From the NCBI GenBank assembly GCA_019057975.1, contig JAHLWJ010000002.1, positions 1-53,803 on the forward strand: a DNA stretch of 53,803 nt, read 5' to 3'. Below are positions 1-8,153 of this stretch, one piece after another. Under the pieces are notes generated by a model. The model did no database searches. It saw nothing but the letters and a program-made list of their open reading frames with translations, and was not told the DNA's origin. The translations under genes and the position numbers were made by a program. This DNA comes from Promethearchaeota archaeon. GTDB taxonomy: Archaea > Asgardarchaeota > Lokiarchaeia > Sigynarchaeales > SOKP01. The stretch's first letter is position 1. The number at the start of each line of letters is the position of its first letter.

Positions 1-232
1 TGATTATTTGGTAATTAAGTTTCTTTGATTACTTTAATGGATCGATACCTTTTTTTAAAAATTGTTTTGTCGTGTATTTTATGGGGCTATACTCAAATTT
101 ATCACTTGATGTACTATTAATGATAACGAAATTAGGCATTATAGGGTAACTTTATAATAAAGTTGTTTTACTAATTTAGAGTCATAAAACACCGATAATA
201 AAACTTTAGAAATATTTAAAAAGTGAGACAAA

Positions 233-607
233 ATTAAGAAGTCAAAAATATTGATAATTGATGATGCAACATTCGTAAGAAATAGAATAAAAAAAATTAT
301 TGGGAAAATGGATTTTGCTGAAGTTATCGGGGAAGCTTCTGATGGAGAAAATGCTGTAACATTATATAAAGATTTAAAGCCAGACTTAGTAACCATGGAT
401 TTAGTTATGCCTAATTATGACGGTCTTCAAGCGATTGAAGAAATAATGAAATTTGATAAATCCGCAAATATAATTGTTGTTAGTGTGATGGGACAAGAAT
501 TATCTATTATAGAAGCTACTGAATTGGGAGCAAAAGACTATATTAAAAAGCCGTTCAAAGATGATGATGTTTACGCCATAATTGAACGATTATTAAAAAA
601 TAATTAG
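233..607 (+). CDS. CheY-like stand-alone receiver domain protein
   Basis: A single receiver domain of two-component signalling with no output domain. It shows the acidic pair DD after beta-1, the phospho-acceptor Asp in TMDLVMP (about residue 56), the Ser of VVSVMG and the conserved Lys-Pro in IKKPF. No CheA, histidine kinase or chemotaxis gene is in the window, so the partner is unknown. The first conventional start (TTG, 251) would cut away most of beta-1. Reading from the ATT at 233 gives the usual KKSKILIIDDA beginning, with GTGAG (223-227) at Shine-Dalgarno distance and an in-frame stop at 224-226. I therefore place the start at 233. Family certain; start inferred. Confidence 0.88.
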   Translation: MKKSKILIIDDATFVRNRIKKIIGKMDFAEVIGEASDGENAVTLYKDLKPDLVTMDLVMPNYDGLQAIEEIMKFDKSANIIVVSVMGQELSIIEATELGAKDYIKKPFKDDDVYAIIERLLKNN

Positions 608-652
608 AATTAATCTTCTTCTGGTATTGTATATCTTCTTGATATTTTTGTA

Positions 653-1627
653 TTATACTTCCAATAATTTATTTAAGATTAGTGGCATCGAATAGACATC
701 ATAATAATTGTGTTCTATGCACTCTTTAATTAATCCAATGTATCTATTAGGATTTTTTTGATATTTTTTATAACACACAGGCACCATACTACTTGGAAGC
801 TCATTTTGCCTTCGCAATTTTAACAATTGCTCTTCAATGTTTGTAAGTGTATATCTTTCAAACATTCCTTTAAATCTTCGGCGGCAAATGTGATAAAGAT
901 CAATGTGATGAAATTTTGTATTGCTAATTTCATAAGGAGCATCTTCTTCAGAGATCATGGGATTTTCATCAAAATAATATAGTAAACGATTAGCTATGTA
1001 AGGTATATCAAATCGTTTTCCATTATATGAGACAAAACATTTAAAACTAGGAAGAATTTTCGTTTTTAGATGCTCACAAATAGCTATTTCCTCTTCTAAA
1101 CTACGTGCAAAAAAAAGGTGTATTTCGTATTTTTGATTTTTGAAAAAACCAATTCCTACAATAATTATGGCATTATTATACAACCCTAACGTTTCAATAT
1201 CAAGAAAGAGTAAATCTCCAATGTTAAAACAAAAACCAACATCTAAGTCATCAATGTACCTATTTTTCTTAAGACTTTCATAATCTTTTTTCTTTATTAA
1301 TTCCAAAATGTAATTAGCAGACTCCCAGTATCTCAAATTTAAAAATCTCAAGTCTTTTAGTGTTTTTATTCCTCTACCTTTTAACCTATTTTCTATAAAT
1401 TCCCCAATGTAATGGACTGTTTTTAGGTTATATAACAACTTTTTTCTAGTTTGATAAAGCTTTAAATCGCAAGGAAAGTTATCTTCTTGCCAAATTAATT
1501 CCATGAATTCTCCCATTTCATTGGTAATAATATGATAATTTTCTTGATATATTTCTTCTAATTTCTTCCCTCGATATTGATCGACTAAATGGGTGATATC
1601 AAAGCTTTGAGTGTCGTAAGAAACCAT
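653..1627 (-). CDS. YprB-like RNase H-fold (DEDD) exonuclease domain protein
   Basis: Predicted 3'-5' exonuclease of the RNase H-like fold. The three exonuclease motifs are visible: FLDIETLGL (about residues 140-148, acidic pair DxE), SYNGKRFDIP (about 200-210) and HNYYDVYSMP (about 308-317, Asp of motif III). This arrangement matches the YprB/RNase_H_2 family. The N-terminal 135 residues are helical and charged and have no family I recognise. Bacterial YprB homologues are usually next to helicases; here the neighbours are a receiver protein and an acyl-CoA dehydrogenase, so context gives no substrate. Start is an ATG. Confidence 0.75.
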   Translation of the reverse strand: MVSYDTQSFDITHLVDQYRGKKLEEIYQENYHIITNEMGEFMELIWQEDNFPCDLKLYQTRKKLLYNLKTVHYIGEFIENRLKGRGIKTLKDLRFLNLRYWESANYILELIKKKDYESLKKNRYIDDLDVGFCFNIGDLLFLDIETLGLYNNAIIIVGIGFFKNQKYEIHLFFARSLEEEIAICEHLKTKILPSFKCFVSYNGKRFDIPYIANRLLYYFDENPMISEEDAPYEISNTKFHHIDLYHICRRRFKGMFERYTLTNIEEQLLKLRRQNELPSSMVPVCYKKYQKNPNRYIGLIKECIEHNYYDVYSMPLILNKLLEV

Positions 1628-1756
1628 TATCTATAATAATTAGGCCAATTTATTTAATAATTAATTCTCTCAAGATTTATAATAAAACTGAAATAGAGTT
1701 AGAATATAGAAGTTTAATATTTATAGAAATTTTATGCAATTCTCAAGAGACGATCA

Positions 1757-3091
1757 TTAATAGTCTATTTTCGGAATAATATCCTCAACTTCTCTTCTGG
1801 TAGGTTTATGTTTAAAGAATCTTCGGGATTCACTATCCTCTAAAACATAATTAGAGCCTCCTCCGTGAAGCATACAATAGGGATCTAACAAACCTATTTC
1901 GTTAGCATATTGACGGGTGAATCCGCGTCCTCCTAGGGTTCTGAAGCAATGGATGGCACTCTCAAATCCTAATTCAGTAGAGCTAATTTTTAATCCCATA
2001 GCATTAGCAGCCATTAATTTAGAACTTCCTAATTCTGGATGCTCATCCATTTGTCTTGCATATTGGATTAATGCTGAAAACATTAGATTTAGTTCTCGGA
2101 TTTTTTTAGAAATAGGAAATCGAATAACTTGATATTGGTGTAGTCTTTTTTCAAATTGCATACGCTGAAGAGCATAAGCATGAGAATAAAGGAGTTTTTT
2201 CATTGCATCTCCAAGCGCTTCAGCGCTAATGACTAATCTCTCCTCAGTTAATTGGTGAAATGCAATATCAAGTCCATGACCGTGAAGCATATTTTCTTTT
2301 GGGAGCTCTACTCTATCAAAAATCAAGCGACTTACAAAAGCATCTGTCATTCCATATGTTCTTACTCTAGTACTTCTAAAATTCCTTAATTTCTGATGTT
2401 CAGTATCAACGATTACAGCAGCTAATTGTCCATTATCCAATCGCCCATAGAGAACCATAAAATCAGCGATCATCCCGTTTGTAATAAACAATTTCTTGCC
2501 TTTTGCAATTAATTTATTATCCCTTTCATGTAATCTCAGTTCCATACTAAAAATATCTGATCCTGCATTAAATTCTGTCATAGCTGAAGCACCAATTTGA
2601 CCATCTTTAGCAACAGGTACTAAAAATCGTTCTTTTTGTGCCTCATCAGAAGCATAATTTACCGGGTTGCAATAAAGTGTACCTCCCGATAATCTTCCCA
2701 TTTCGATACTGTAGTTCCCAGCTATATATTTTTCACTATATTCGCTCCATCGACCCCCACATATTGCAAAGGCTATAAGAGCATTTCTGGTAATTCTGCC
2801 AACTTCATAATTCTCAGTATTAAGTACTGTAGAGTAATATCCTTTCTCTGCTAATTTTCTCATGATCCCAATTACTATTTCCCTCTTCTTGTCTTGGGTT
2901 GGTTCCTCTACATAATAATTAAGATTCTCTAGTTTTCTTAGCTCAGGATCGAGTTCTTTTTCCATAAAATCATATAAATCGGCCAAAAATTCCTTTTCTT
3001 TTGCATTCAAAACAGGATTGCTCAATAAATCCAATTCAGGAACATATCGTTGGATTCGGATGGGTTCAAACTCAGAAATTCTCGTATCCAT
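1757..3091 (-). CDS. acyl-CoA dehydrogenase (LCAD/isovaleryl-type active site)
   Basis: FAD-dependent acyl-CoA dehydrogenase of about 444 residues, introducing the alpha-beta double bond into an acyl-CoA. Family hallmarks are SAMTEFNAGSD (substrate/FAD loop), the C-terminal helical domain with QFEKRLHQYQVIRF, and RTLGGRGFTRQYANE. The usual medium/short-chain catalytic Glu in the IYEG motif is replaced by LHGGGSN. A Glu directly before Arg in LTEERLV (about residue 284) sits where LCAD and isovaleryl-CoA dehydrogenase keep their base. It is therefore probably active on long or branched acyl chains. It is divergent from the thiolase/DUF35 genes at 3.4-5.4 kb. No electron-transfer flavoprotein gene is in the window. 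Confidence 0.9.
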   Translation of the reverse strand: MDTRISEFEPIRIQRYVPELDLLSNPVLNAKEKEFLADLYDFMEKELDPELRKLENLNYYVEEPTQDKKREIVIGIMRKLAEKGYYSTVLNTENYEVGRITRNALIAFAICGGRWSEYSEKYIAGNYSIEMGRLSGGTLYCNPVNYASDEAQKERFLVPVAKDGQIGASAMTEFNAGSDIFSMELRLHERDNKLIAKGKKLFITNGMIADFMVLYGRLDNGQLAAVIVDTEHQKLRNFRSTRVRTYGMTDAFVSRLIFDRVELPKENMLHGHGLDIAFHQLTEERLVISAEALGDAMKKLLYSHAYALQRMQFEKRLHQYQVIRFPISKKIRELNLMFSALIQYARQMDEHPELGSSKLMAANAMGLKISSTELGFESAIHCFRTLGGRGFTRQYANEIGLLDPYCMLHGGGSNYVLEDSESRRFFKHKPTRREVEDIIPKIDY

Positions 3092-3382
3092 AATTTATCA
3101 TCTAACTATTTGTAAAATTAATGAAATTTTTACAATATTATTTAAATTTGAATTTAAAATAAACATTTACCTTGAATAATATATTCTTTAAATAACAGAT
3201 AAGTTCATTCAAAAAGTAAATTAGAAGATTCTCCTTTTTTTAAAAATAGGATTTTTTTCCCACTATAATTCAATTGTTTTAATTAGAAATCTTTTAATCA
3301 AAATAAAACATAACAATAAAATATCAAATTTAGAGGAAAACAAAATTAAACAAATATCGAAATTCTAAGAAGTGAAAGTAAT
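3092..3382. promoter_or_regulatory. divergent intergenic region, AT-rich
   Basis: About 290 bases between two divergently transcribed genes. It must hold both promoters and contains several TATA-like stretches, for example TCTTTAAATAAC near 3184-3195. I see no inverted repeat, operator or small ORF that I can defend. Confidence 0.3.
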
Positions 3383-4804
3383 ATGATTAAATTTAGCGAA
3401 AAGCAATTAAGAATACCCAAATTAATGCGACCGGTGTATTTAGCTACAGTTGGAATGTCAAAATTTGATCGTGCATTTCCTGAAACTCGAACTGAGGAAT
3501 TATGTGTTGAAGCATTGACAGCAGCAGCAGATTTCGTTAAAATGACTCCTACCGAACTGAAACAATATATTCACACTTGTTATTATGGTCATTTTGCTGA
3601 CCATTTTGGAGATCAACTACTTGGAGAAGCAGTAATTCATGATAGACTTGGGTTGGATCCACTAGGAAATATAGGTGTGAAGACGGGGGGAGCCACGGGT
3701 GGTTCTGCTATGTGGGAAGCTGTGAAAGCTGTTGCTTCTGGATATAGTGATTGTACTCTGGCATTAGGATGGGAGAGGATGGATGAAGTACCAACAGATG
3801 AGGGTAATCATCTTATTTCAGCAGCAGCAGATAAGGATTGGGAAACTCCTCTTGGACATATTTATACAGGTTATTATGCGGTCATGGCTCAGAGATATTG
3901 GAAAATCTTTGGTAAGGAGGAAGAGTCGTTTCGTAAAACTATGGCAGAAATAGCAGTTAAAAATCGAGGATATGCTAGAATGAATCCCCATGCTCAAGGA
4001 CCGATGAAGATTACTGTAGAGGATGTGGTTAATTCTCCTATAGTTGCATATCCTCTTCGTGCTTTAGACTGTTGCTTAATGAGCGTTGGTTCTGCGTGCG
4101 GAATAGTTTGTGATGAAAAGACGGCTTATGAAATTACAGACAAACCACTAAGGATTTACATTGCAGCGGGGAGCCATACTCTAAGAGTGGCAGATCGTCG
4201 TGATATGAAAATACCACTATTACCTAATGAAACAAAAGGACAATACGACAATTTAGGGAAAAGATTTCCAGGTGCAGATCGTTATCCTGGATTCACGAGT
4301 TTCTTGGCAGCTAGGATTTCTGCTTATTATGCTTACAATATGTCTGGTGTCGTAGATCCTAGTGAAGATCTTGATGTGGTCGAGCTTCATGATGCATTTA
4401 CAATAAGTGATATTCAGACATATGAAGATATTGGGATAAGACCGTATGGAGAAGGAAGAAAATATATTGAAAGTGGAGATGCGTATGTTATTAACCCCAA
4501 TACTAAGAAACCAGGAAAACTACCTAGCAATCCATGTGGAGGGTTAATAGGATGTATGCATGCTGTAGGAGCGACGGGTCTTATGCAAATAGCAGAGATA
4601 GGTTACCATATCTGGAATCGATGGGATGAAATTCATGAACCTGAGGAGAAATGGAAAGCTTTTAGAAGGGAAAAACCAAAAGATTGGGAGAGTTTACAAG
4701 TTAAAGGAGCAAAAAGAGGATTAGCTATAAGCCATGCTGGAGTAGGGTCTCACGTAACTTGTTCTATTTTAATGGATCCAAATTCTTTAATAAAGGAGGA
4801 TTAA
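3383..4804 (+). CDS. thiolase-superfamily protein lacking the nucleophilic Cys (SCP2/Ltp-like)
   Basis: Thiolase fold of the SCP2/lipid-transfer-protein type, 473 residues. The catalytic Cys position (NxCxTGS in real thiolases) reads VKTGGATGGS at about residues 99-108, so the nucleophile is absent. The later His motif is kept as MHAVGATG (about 392-399) and the C-terminal loop reads HAGVGSHV. Actinobacterial Ltp2, a DUF35-dependent steroid side-chain aldolase, is a thiolase homologue that lost the Cys and cleaves beta-hydroxyacyl-CoAs. The DUF35 gene three bases downstream supports a similar retro-aldolase or C-C bond role here. Substrate unknown. An ordinary acetyl-CoA C-acetyltransferase label would probably be misleading. 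Confidence 0.85.
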   Translation: MIKFSEKQLRIPKLMRPVYLATVGMSKFDRAFPETRTEELCVEALTAAADFVKMTPTELKQYIHTCYYGHFADHFGDQLLGEAVIHDRLGLDPLGNIGVKTGGATGGSAMWEAVKAVASGYSDCTLALGWERMDEVPTDEGNHLISAAADKDWETPLGHIYTGYYAVMAQRYWKIFGKEEESFRKTMAEIAVKNRGYARMNPHAQGPMKITVEDVVNSPIVAYPLRALDCCLMSVGSACGIVCDEKTAYEITDKPLRIYIAAGSHTLRVADRRDMKIPLLPNETKGQYDNLGKRFPGADRYPGFTSFLAARISAYYAYNMSGVVDPSEDLDVVELHDAFTISDIQTYEDIGIRPYGEGRKYIESGDAYVINPNTKKPGKLPSNPCGGLIGCMHAVGATGLMQIAEIGYHIWNRWDEIHEPEEKWKAFRREKPKDWESLQVKGAKRGLAISHAGVGSHVTCSILMDPNSLIKED

Positions 4805-4806
4805 TA

Positions 4807-5409
4807 ATGGTGAAAAAAGATAATGAAAAAGGTTTTGTTGATATAATCAATGGTAGATATAAACCGAGAGGAGTGTTTCACATTCCGGAAGCAAATCAAC
4901 CAATTTTTAATAAAGATACTGGAAAATTAGCAGGTGTAACAAACCCACGTGATATGACATATATACACACTTATGGTGGCGAAGCTATATTTTTTGAATC
5001 TCTTGGGAAAGGTAAACTCATGGCTTCAAGATGCGATAATGATAAATGCGATACAAAAGGCTCTATTTATGAACCTTTCAGAATTTTTTGCCCTGATTGT
5101 CTGAGAAGAGCAACACCTATTGATATATCCGATAAAGCTCGAAAAACCGCAACAATCCATTCTTTTATCGTAACTCATCGGTCTGGAGCTTTCAACACAC
5201 TACCCATGCCCATAAAATTCATTAATGTTGAATTTGATGAAGAGGTTGTTACAATTCTTATGAGCGTTCTAGCAGTTGGAGAGCCTGAAACTGGGAAAAA
5301 AGTTGTTCCAATCTTTCGAACAAAAACTCCAACTTATACAATTATGGATTTAATGTTCGTCCTAGAAGGAACATCTGAATCTGAGTTACCTGAAGGATTT
5401 ACTTTTTAG
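4807..5409 (+). CDS. DUF35 zinc-ribbon/OB-fold partner of the upstream thiolase-like protein
   Basis: About 200 residues. A zinc ribbon formed by CDNDKC and CPDC (about residues 76-98) precedes an OB-like beta barrel containing TIHSFIVTH and PIKFINVEF. DUF35 proteins bridge or activate thiolase-superfamily partners and bind the CoA moiety. I start at ATG 4807, placed behind AAAGGAGGA at 4794-4802; an in-frame ATG further upstream lies inside the preceding gene. The tight spacing to the thiolase-like gene indicates one transcript and probably one complex. It has a longer N-terminus and linker than the other two DUF35 proteins in the window. Confidence 0.85.
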   Translation: MVKKDNEKGFVDIINGRYKPRGVFHIPEANQPIFNKDTGKLAGVTNPRDMTYIHTYGGEAIFFESLGKGKLMASRCDNDKCDTKGSIYEPFRIFCPDCLRRATPIDISDKARKTATIHSFIVTHRSGAFNTLPMPIKFINVEFDEEVVTILMSVLAVGEPETGKKVVPIFRTKTPTYTIMDLMFVLEGTSESELPEGFTF

Positions 5410-5420
5410 TTATTTTAAAA

Positions 5421-5439
5421 TTTTTTTTTCTTTTTCTTT
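5421..5439 (+). terminator. poly-T tract after thiolase/DUF35 pair
   Basis: A run of almost only T (nine T, C, five T, C, three T) begins 12 bases after the stop. Such runs act as intrinsic terminators in archaea. No hairpin precedes it. Confidence 0.45.
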
Positions 5440-5571
5440 AATGTTATTGATTTCCTTTAAACAAATTCTTATTTATAGAGTGATTTTACTCTTGAAAAAG
5501 ACAGCAACGTTAATTGGATGAAAGAATAAATATAAAAAGTAATTTTTAGTGAATCTATAAATACGCTCAAC

Positions 5572-6447
5572 CTATTGTAGCAAATTGAAAATTTTACGCG
5601 TCTCATCTGGTGTTGCTACTTCTCTTCCTGCTAGTTTTGCCACTTTTGCAGCCCATTCTACTTGTTCCCATGAGCCTTTAGCTAACCGACCATCTGGGAC
5701 GCGAATATTATCTTCTAATCCTACTCGTATGTGTCCTCCCATTGCTGCTGCGCATAAACCTGCCCTAAATTGATCTTTTGCTACACCACATACACTCCAT
5801 GAACATCCAGAAGGCATCAAATTGAGAAAACCTGCTAAATTTTGGTAAGAAAAAGGAACGCCTCCCAATGTTCCAAATACAAATTGGAAATGAAGAGGTT
5901 GCTCAAATAATCCTTCTTGTTTGTTAAGAAATAACATATTATACAACCCTCCAAAATCATATACTTCTAGTTCCGGTTTTGTTTTAGCTTCTTTCATTGC
6001 TTTAGCAAGAGTTTGAATTATATGAAAAGTGTTTCTAAATACCCCATCTGCATTTGCAAGAATTTCCCCAGTTTTAAAATTACCTATACCAAAATTCATT
6101 GAATTTGTATTTAAAGAAGATATTAATGGTTTAAATGTCTGCGTAGGAGCAACTCTTTGTTCGAGCGTCATGCCTACTGAACTAGTTATATTTATTATGA
6201 TCTCGGGAGCTTTTTCATGAATATTATCTATGACTGCTTTTATTCTTTCTAAATCCGGCGTAGGATATCCTGTTGCAGGATCTCTTGCGTGGATATGAAC
6301 TGTTGATGCACCTGCATCCAAACATTTTTTAGCCTCATCTCCAAACTCTTCAGGTGTATATGGGACAGCAGGATTCTGTTCTTTTCTAGTCATAGATCCC
6401 GCAAGAGCAGCACTTATTACCAATTTTGATGAGTAATCTTCTGACAT
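5572..6447 (-). CDS. beta-keto acid cleavage enzyme (BKACE, kce-like)
   Basis: Zinc-dependent TIM-barrel enzyme of the BKACE (DUF849) family, 291 residues, the usual length. These enzymes condense a beta-keto acid with acetyl-CoA to give acetoacetate and a new acyl-CoA; the founding reaction is 3-keto-5-aminohexanoate cleavage in lysine fermentation. Visible motifs are AALAGSMTRKEQNPAVPYT at the N-terminus, the HxH metal site VHIHARDPATG (about residues 46-56), NITSSVG, and VGLEDN near the C-terminus with the metal-binding Glu. No other lysine-fermentation genes are adjacent, so the natural keto acid is open. Neighbours suggest acyl-CoA or amino-acid breakdown. Confidence 0.88.
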   Translation of the reverse strand: MSEDYSSKLVISAALAGSMTRKEQNPAVPYTPEEFGDEAKKCLDAGASTVHIHARDPATGYPTPDLERIKAVIDNIHEKAPEIIINITSSVGMTLEQRVAPTQTFKPLISSLNTNSMNFGIGNFKTGEILANADGVFRNTFHIIQTLAKAMKEAKTKPELEVYDFGGLYNMLFLNKQEGLFEQPLHFQFVFGTLGGVPFSYQNLAGFLNLMPSGCSWSVCGVAKDQFRAGLCAAAMGGHIRVGLEDNIRVPDGRLAKGSWEQVEWAAKVAKLAGREVATPDETRKIFNLLQ

Positions 6448-6620
6448 ATTTTAAACACAGATTATTATAGTTTTGTTAATTTATTTTGCTTTAAATTTAG
6501 TTTTTTTCATTATTTTATCTAAAGTTTTTAATGAAGATTTTAAAACTAAATTAATGAATATTGGATGGCAATCCAGTTAACTTTTTTAAATTGCTACAAC
6601 AAAATTAGATCATTAAAAAT

Positions 6621-6634
6621 ATATTTATATAAAT
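6621..6634 (+). promoter_or_regulatory. TATA-like box upstream of the SDR gene
   Basis: ATATTTATATAAAT sits 23-36 bases before the ATG at 6657, the distance expected for a nearly leaderless archaeal transcript. This agrees with the absence of a clear Shine-Dalgarno at that gene. Confidence 0.4.
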
Positions 6635-6656
6635 TTAAGTTAAAGTGGTTATATTT

Positions 6657-7532
6657 ATGAAATTACTTGAAGGAAAGAATTCTTTAGTAACAGGAGGTGG
6701 GCGAGGTATTGGAAAAGAAGTTGCCCTTGATCTAGCCAATAATGGGGCAAATGTTGCTGTAGCATCTCGAACCAGTGTAGAATTGAATCAAGTGGTTGAA
6801 GAAATTGAAAAATATGGTACCAAAGGACTCGCGATATCTGCTGATTTATCTACTTTAGAAGGTGTTAGGGAATGTGCTAAAACTTATTTTGAAAACTTTA
6901 ATAAGATTGATATATTGATAAATAACGCAGGGATGACACATGTTTCTTCTGTGGTTGATTTCCCTATTGAAGAAGCACAAAAATTGTTTAATCTCAATGT
7001 TGTAGGTTATTATGCATTAATAAAGGAAATTCTACCAAAAATGATTGAACAAAAAAGCGGGAGCATAGTTATGACGTCTTCTGTTAATGGAAATATTTAT
7101 TTTCCTCCAAACAAGGTCGCATATTCTATTTCTAAAGCAGCTGTATCTGCTATGGGAAGATGCTTGAGTTTAGAATTAAAACCTTATAATATTAATGTCA
7201 ATGTTGTTACACCCGCAGGTGTAGAAACTAAAATGGCAGAAGATTTAAGAAAATGGGGTCAACAAATGCCTATAACAGTTCCACCAGATTTTATATCTCC
7301 AGCTTACTTGTTTCTCGCAAGTGATTTGGCGGTGAAAAAGTACAAAGGTAAAGTCTTAGAACTACATATAATATGTGATTTTTTACCAATACTTCGTGGA
7401 GCAATCGGAGAAAAAGAGATTGAACTAAAAGAACTAAAGATATTAGCTACTGAAAAACTAAAAAAAAATCAGTTACAAGTTTTTAAAAAAAATTCAGAGT
7501 TAATTGACTTTATGCTCAAATATAAAAGATAA
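6657..7532 (+). CDS. short-chain dehydrogenase/reductase (SDR)
   Basis: NAD(P)-dependent oxidoreductase of about 291 residues. The Rossmann motif GGGRGIGK lies near residue 14, then NNAG near 90, catalytic Ser in VMTSSVNG and the YxxxK motif YSISKAA. The family includes 3-oxoacyl reductases and 3-hydroxyacyl dehydrogenases. The start is set at ATG 6657 rather than the in-frame GTG at 6645, because MKLLEGKNSLVTGG is the usual family start. The C-terminal 75 residues are longer and more Lys-rich than in typical SDRs and replace the usual glycine-rich end; whether they form an oligomer arm is unknown. Confidence 0.85.
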   Translation: MKLLEGKNSLVTGGGRGIGKEVALDLANNGANVAVASRTSVELNQVVEEIEKYGTKGLAISADLSTLEGVRECAKTYFENFNKIDILINNAGMTHVSSVVDFPIEEAQKLFNLNVVGYYALIKEILPKMIEQKSGSIVMTSSVNGNIYFPPNKVAYSISKAAVSAMGRCLSLELKPYNINVNVVTPAGVETKMAEDLRKWGQQMPITVPPDFISPAYLFLASDLAVKKYKGKVLELHIICDFLPILRGAIGEKEIELKELKILATEKLKKNQLQVFKKNSELIDFMLKYKR

Positions 7533-7608
7533 TTTAAATAAACTCCTTTATTAATTTTTTTTCTATTGTTTTATTCATTATTTCGATAGCTTTCATTTTC
7601 AAATTAAT

Positions 7609-7622
7609 GTTTTATATATATA
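7609..7622 (+). promoter_or_regulatory. TATA-like box upstream of the DUF35-thiolase operon
   Basis: TTTTATATATATAC lies about 55 bases before the ATG at 7677 and fits an archaeal TATA element for the three-gene unit that follows. Confidence 0.4.
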
Positions 7623-7676
7623 CATCATAATAATTATCACACAATTGAATCTCAATAAAAGGTAAATTGTTAAATT

Positions 7677-8138
7677 ATGTCTGAAAAAATAATAATCGCT
7701 AATAAAGGGCCTGTAAGAGCGGAATTTGCATTTTGGGTTGGTCAATACATGGATAAATTTTATGATGCACTTGAGAACAAGGAGTTAATAGGAAATAAAT
7801 GCCCGAAATGTGGAGATGTTTTTGTACCACCTAGGAAATATTGTGGGAAATGTAATGAAAAGATAGATATTGATAAAAATTGGGTAGCCCTGCCAAATAC
7901 GGGAACTCTACAAAATTACACAATAACTCATTATAAAGTTAATGATAGATCTAGCAGAAAAGTGAAAAAACCTCAGATTTTGGGCATGGTACAAATTGAA
8001 GGAAGTAATACAGCGATAATCTATCGATTACTAAATATAGTACCTGAAGAACTGCGGATTGGAATGAAATTTAAAATTGAATGGGAAGAAAAAACTAAAG
8101 GAGACCCTTCAGATATCAAGGGCTTTATGAAAATATGA
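7677..8138 (+). CDS. DUF35 zinc-ribbon/OB-fold protein
   Basis: 153 residues. An N-terminal helix (FYDALENKELIGNKC) leads into a rubredoxin-like zinc ribbon, CPKCG and YCGKCNE (about residues 42-63). An OB fold follows, with GTLQNYTITHY and the C-terminal IEWEE. It is the first gene of a tight unit with two thiolase-like genes (15 and 1 bases apart) and is expected to be the CoA-binding, assembly subunit of that complex, as in archaeal thiolase/HMG-CoA synthase and steroid aldolase complexes. Confidence 0.87.
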   Translation: MSEKIIIANKGPVRAEFAFWVGQYMDKFYDALENKELIGNKCPKCGDVFVPPRKYCGKCNEKIDIDKNWVALPNTGTLQNYTITHYKVNDRSSRKVKKPQILGMVQIEGSNTAIIYRLLNIVPEELRIGMKFKIEWEEKTKGDPSDIKGFMKI

Positions 8139-8153
8139 AAGGTGATAAAAAAA

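Noticed and set aside
1..222. Gene at the left edge
   Set aside because: No frame has a convincing coding pattern; the minus-strand ORF from 139 is antisense to the receiver gene.
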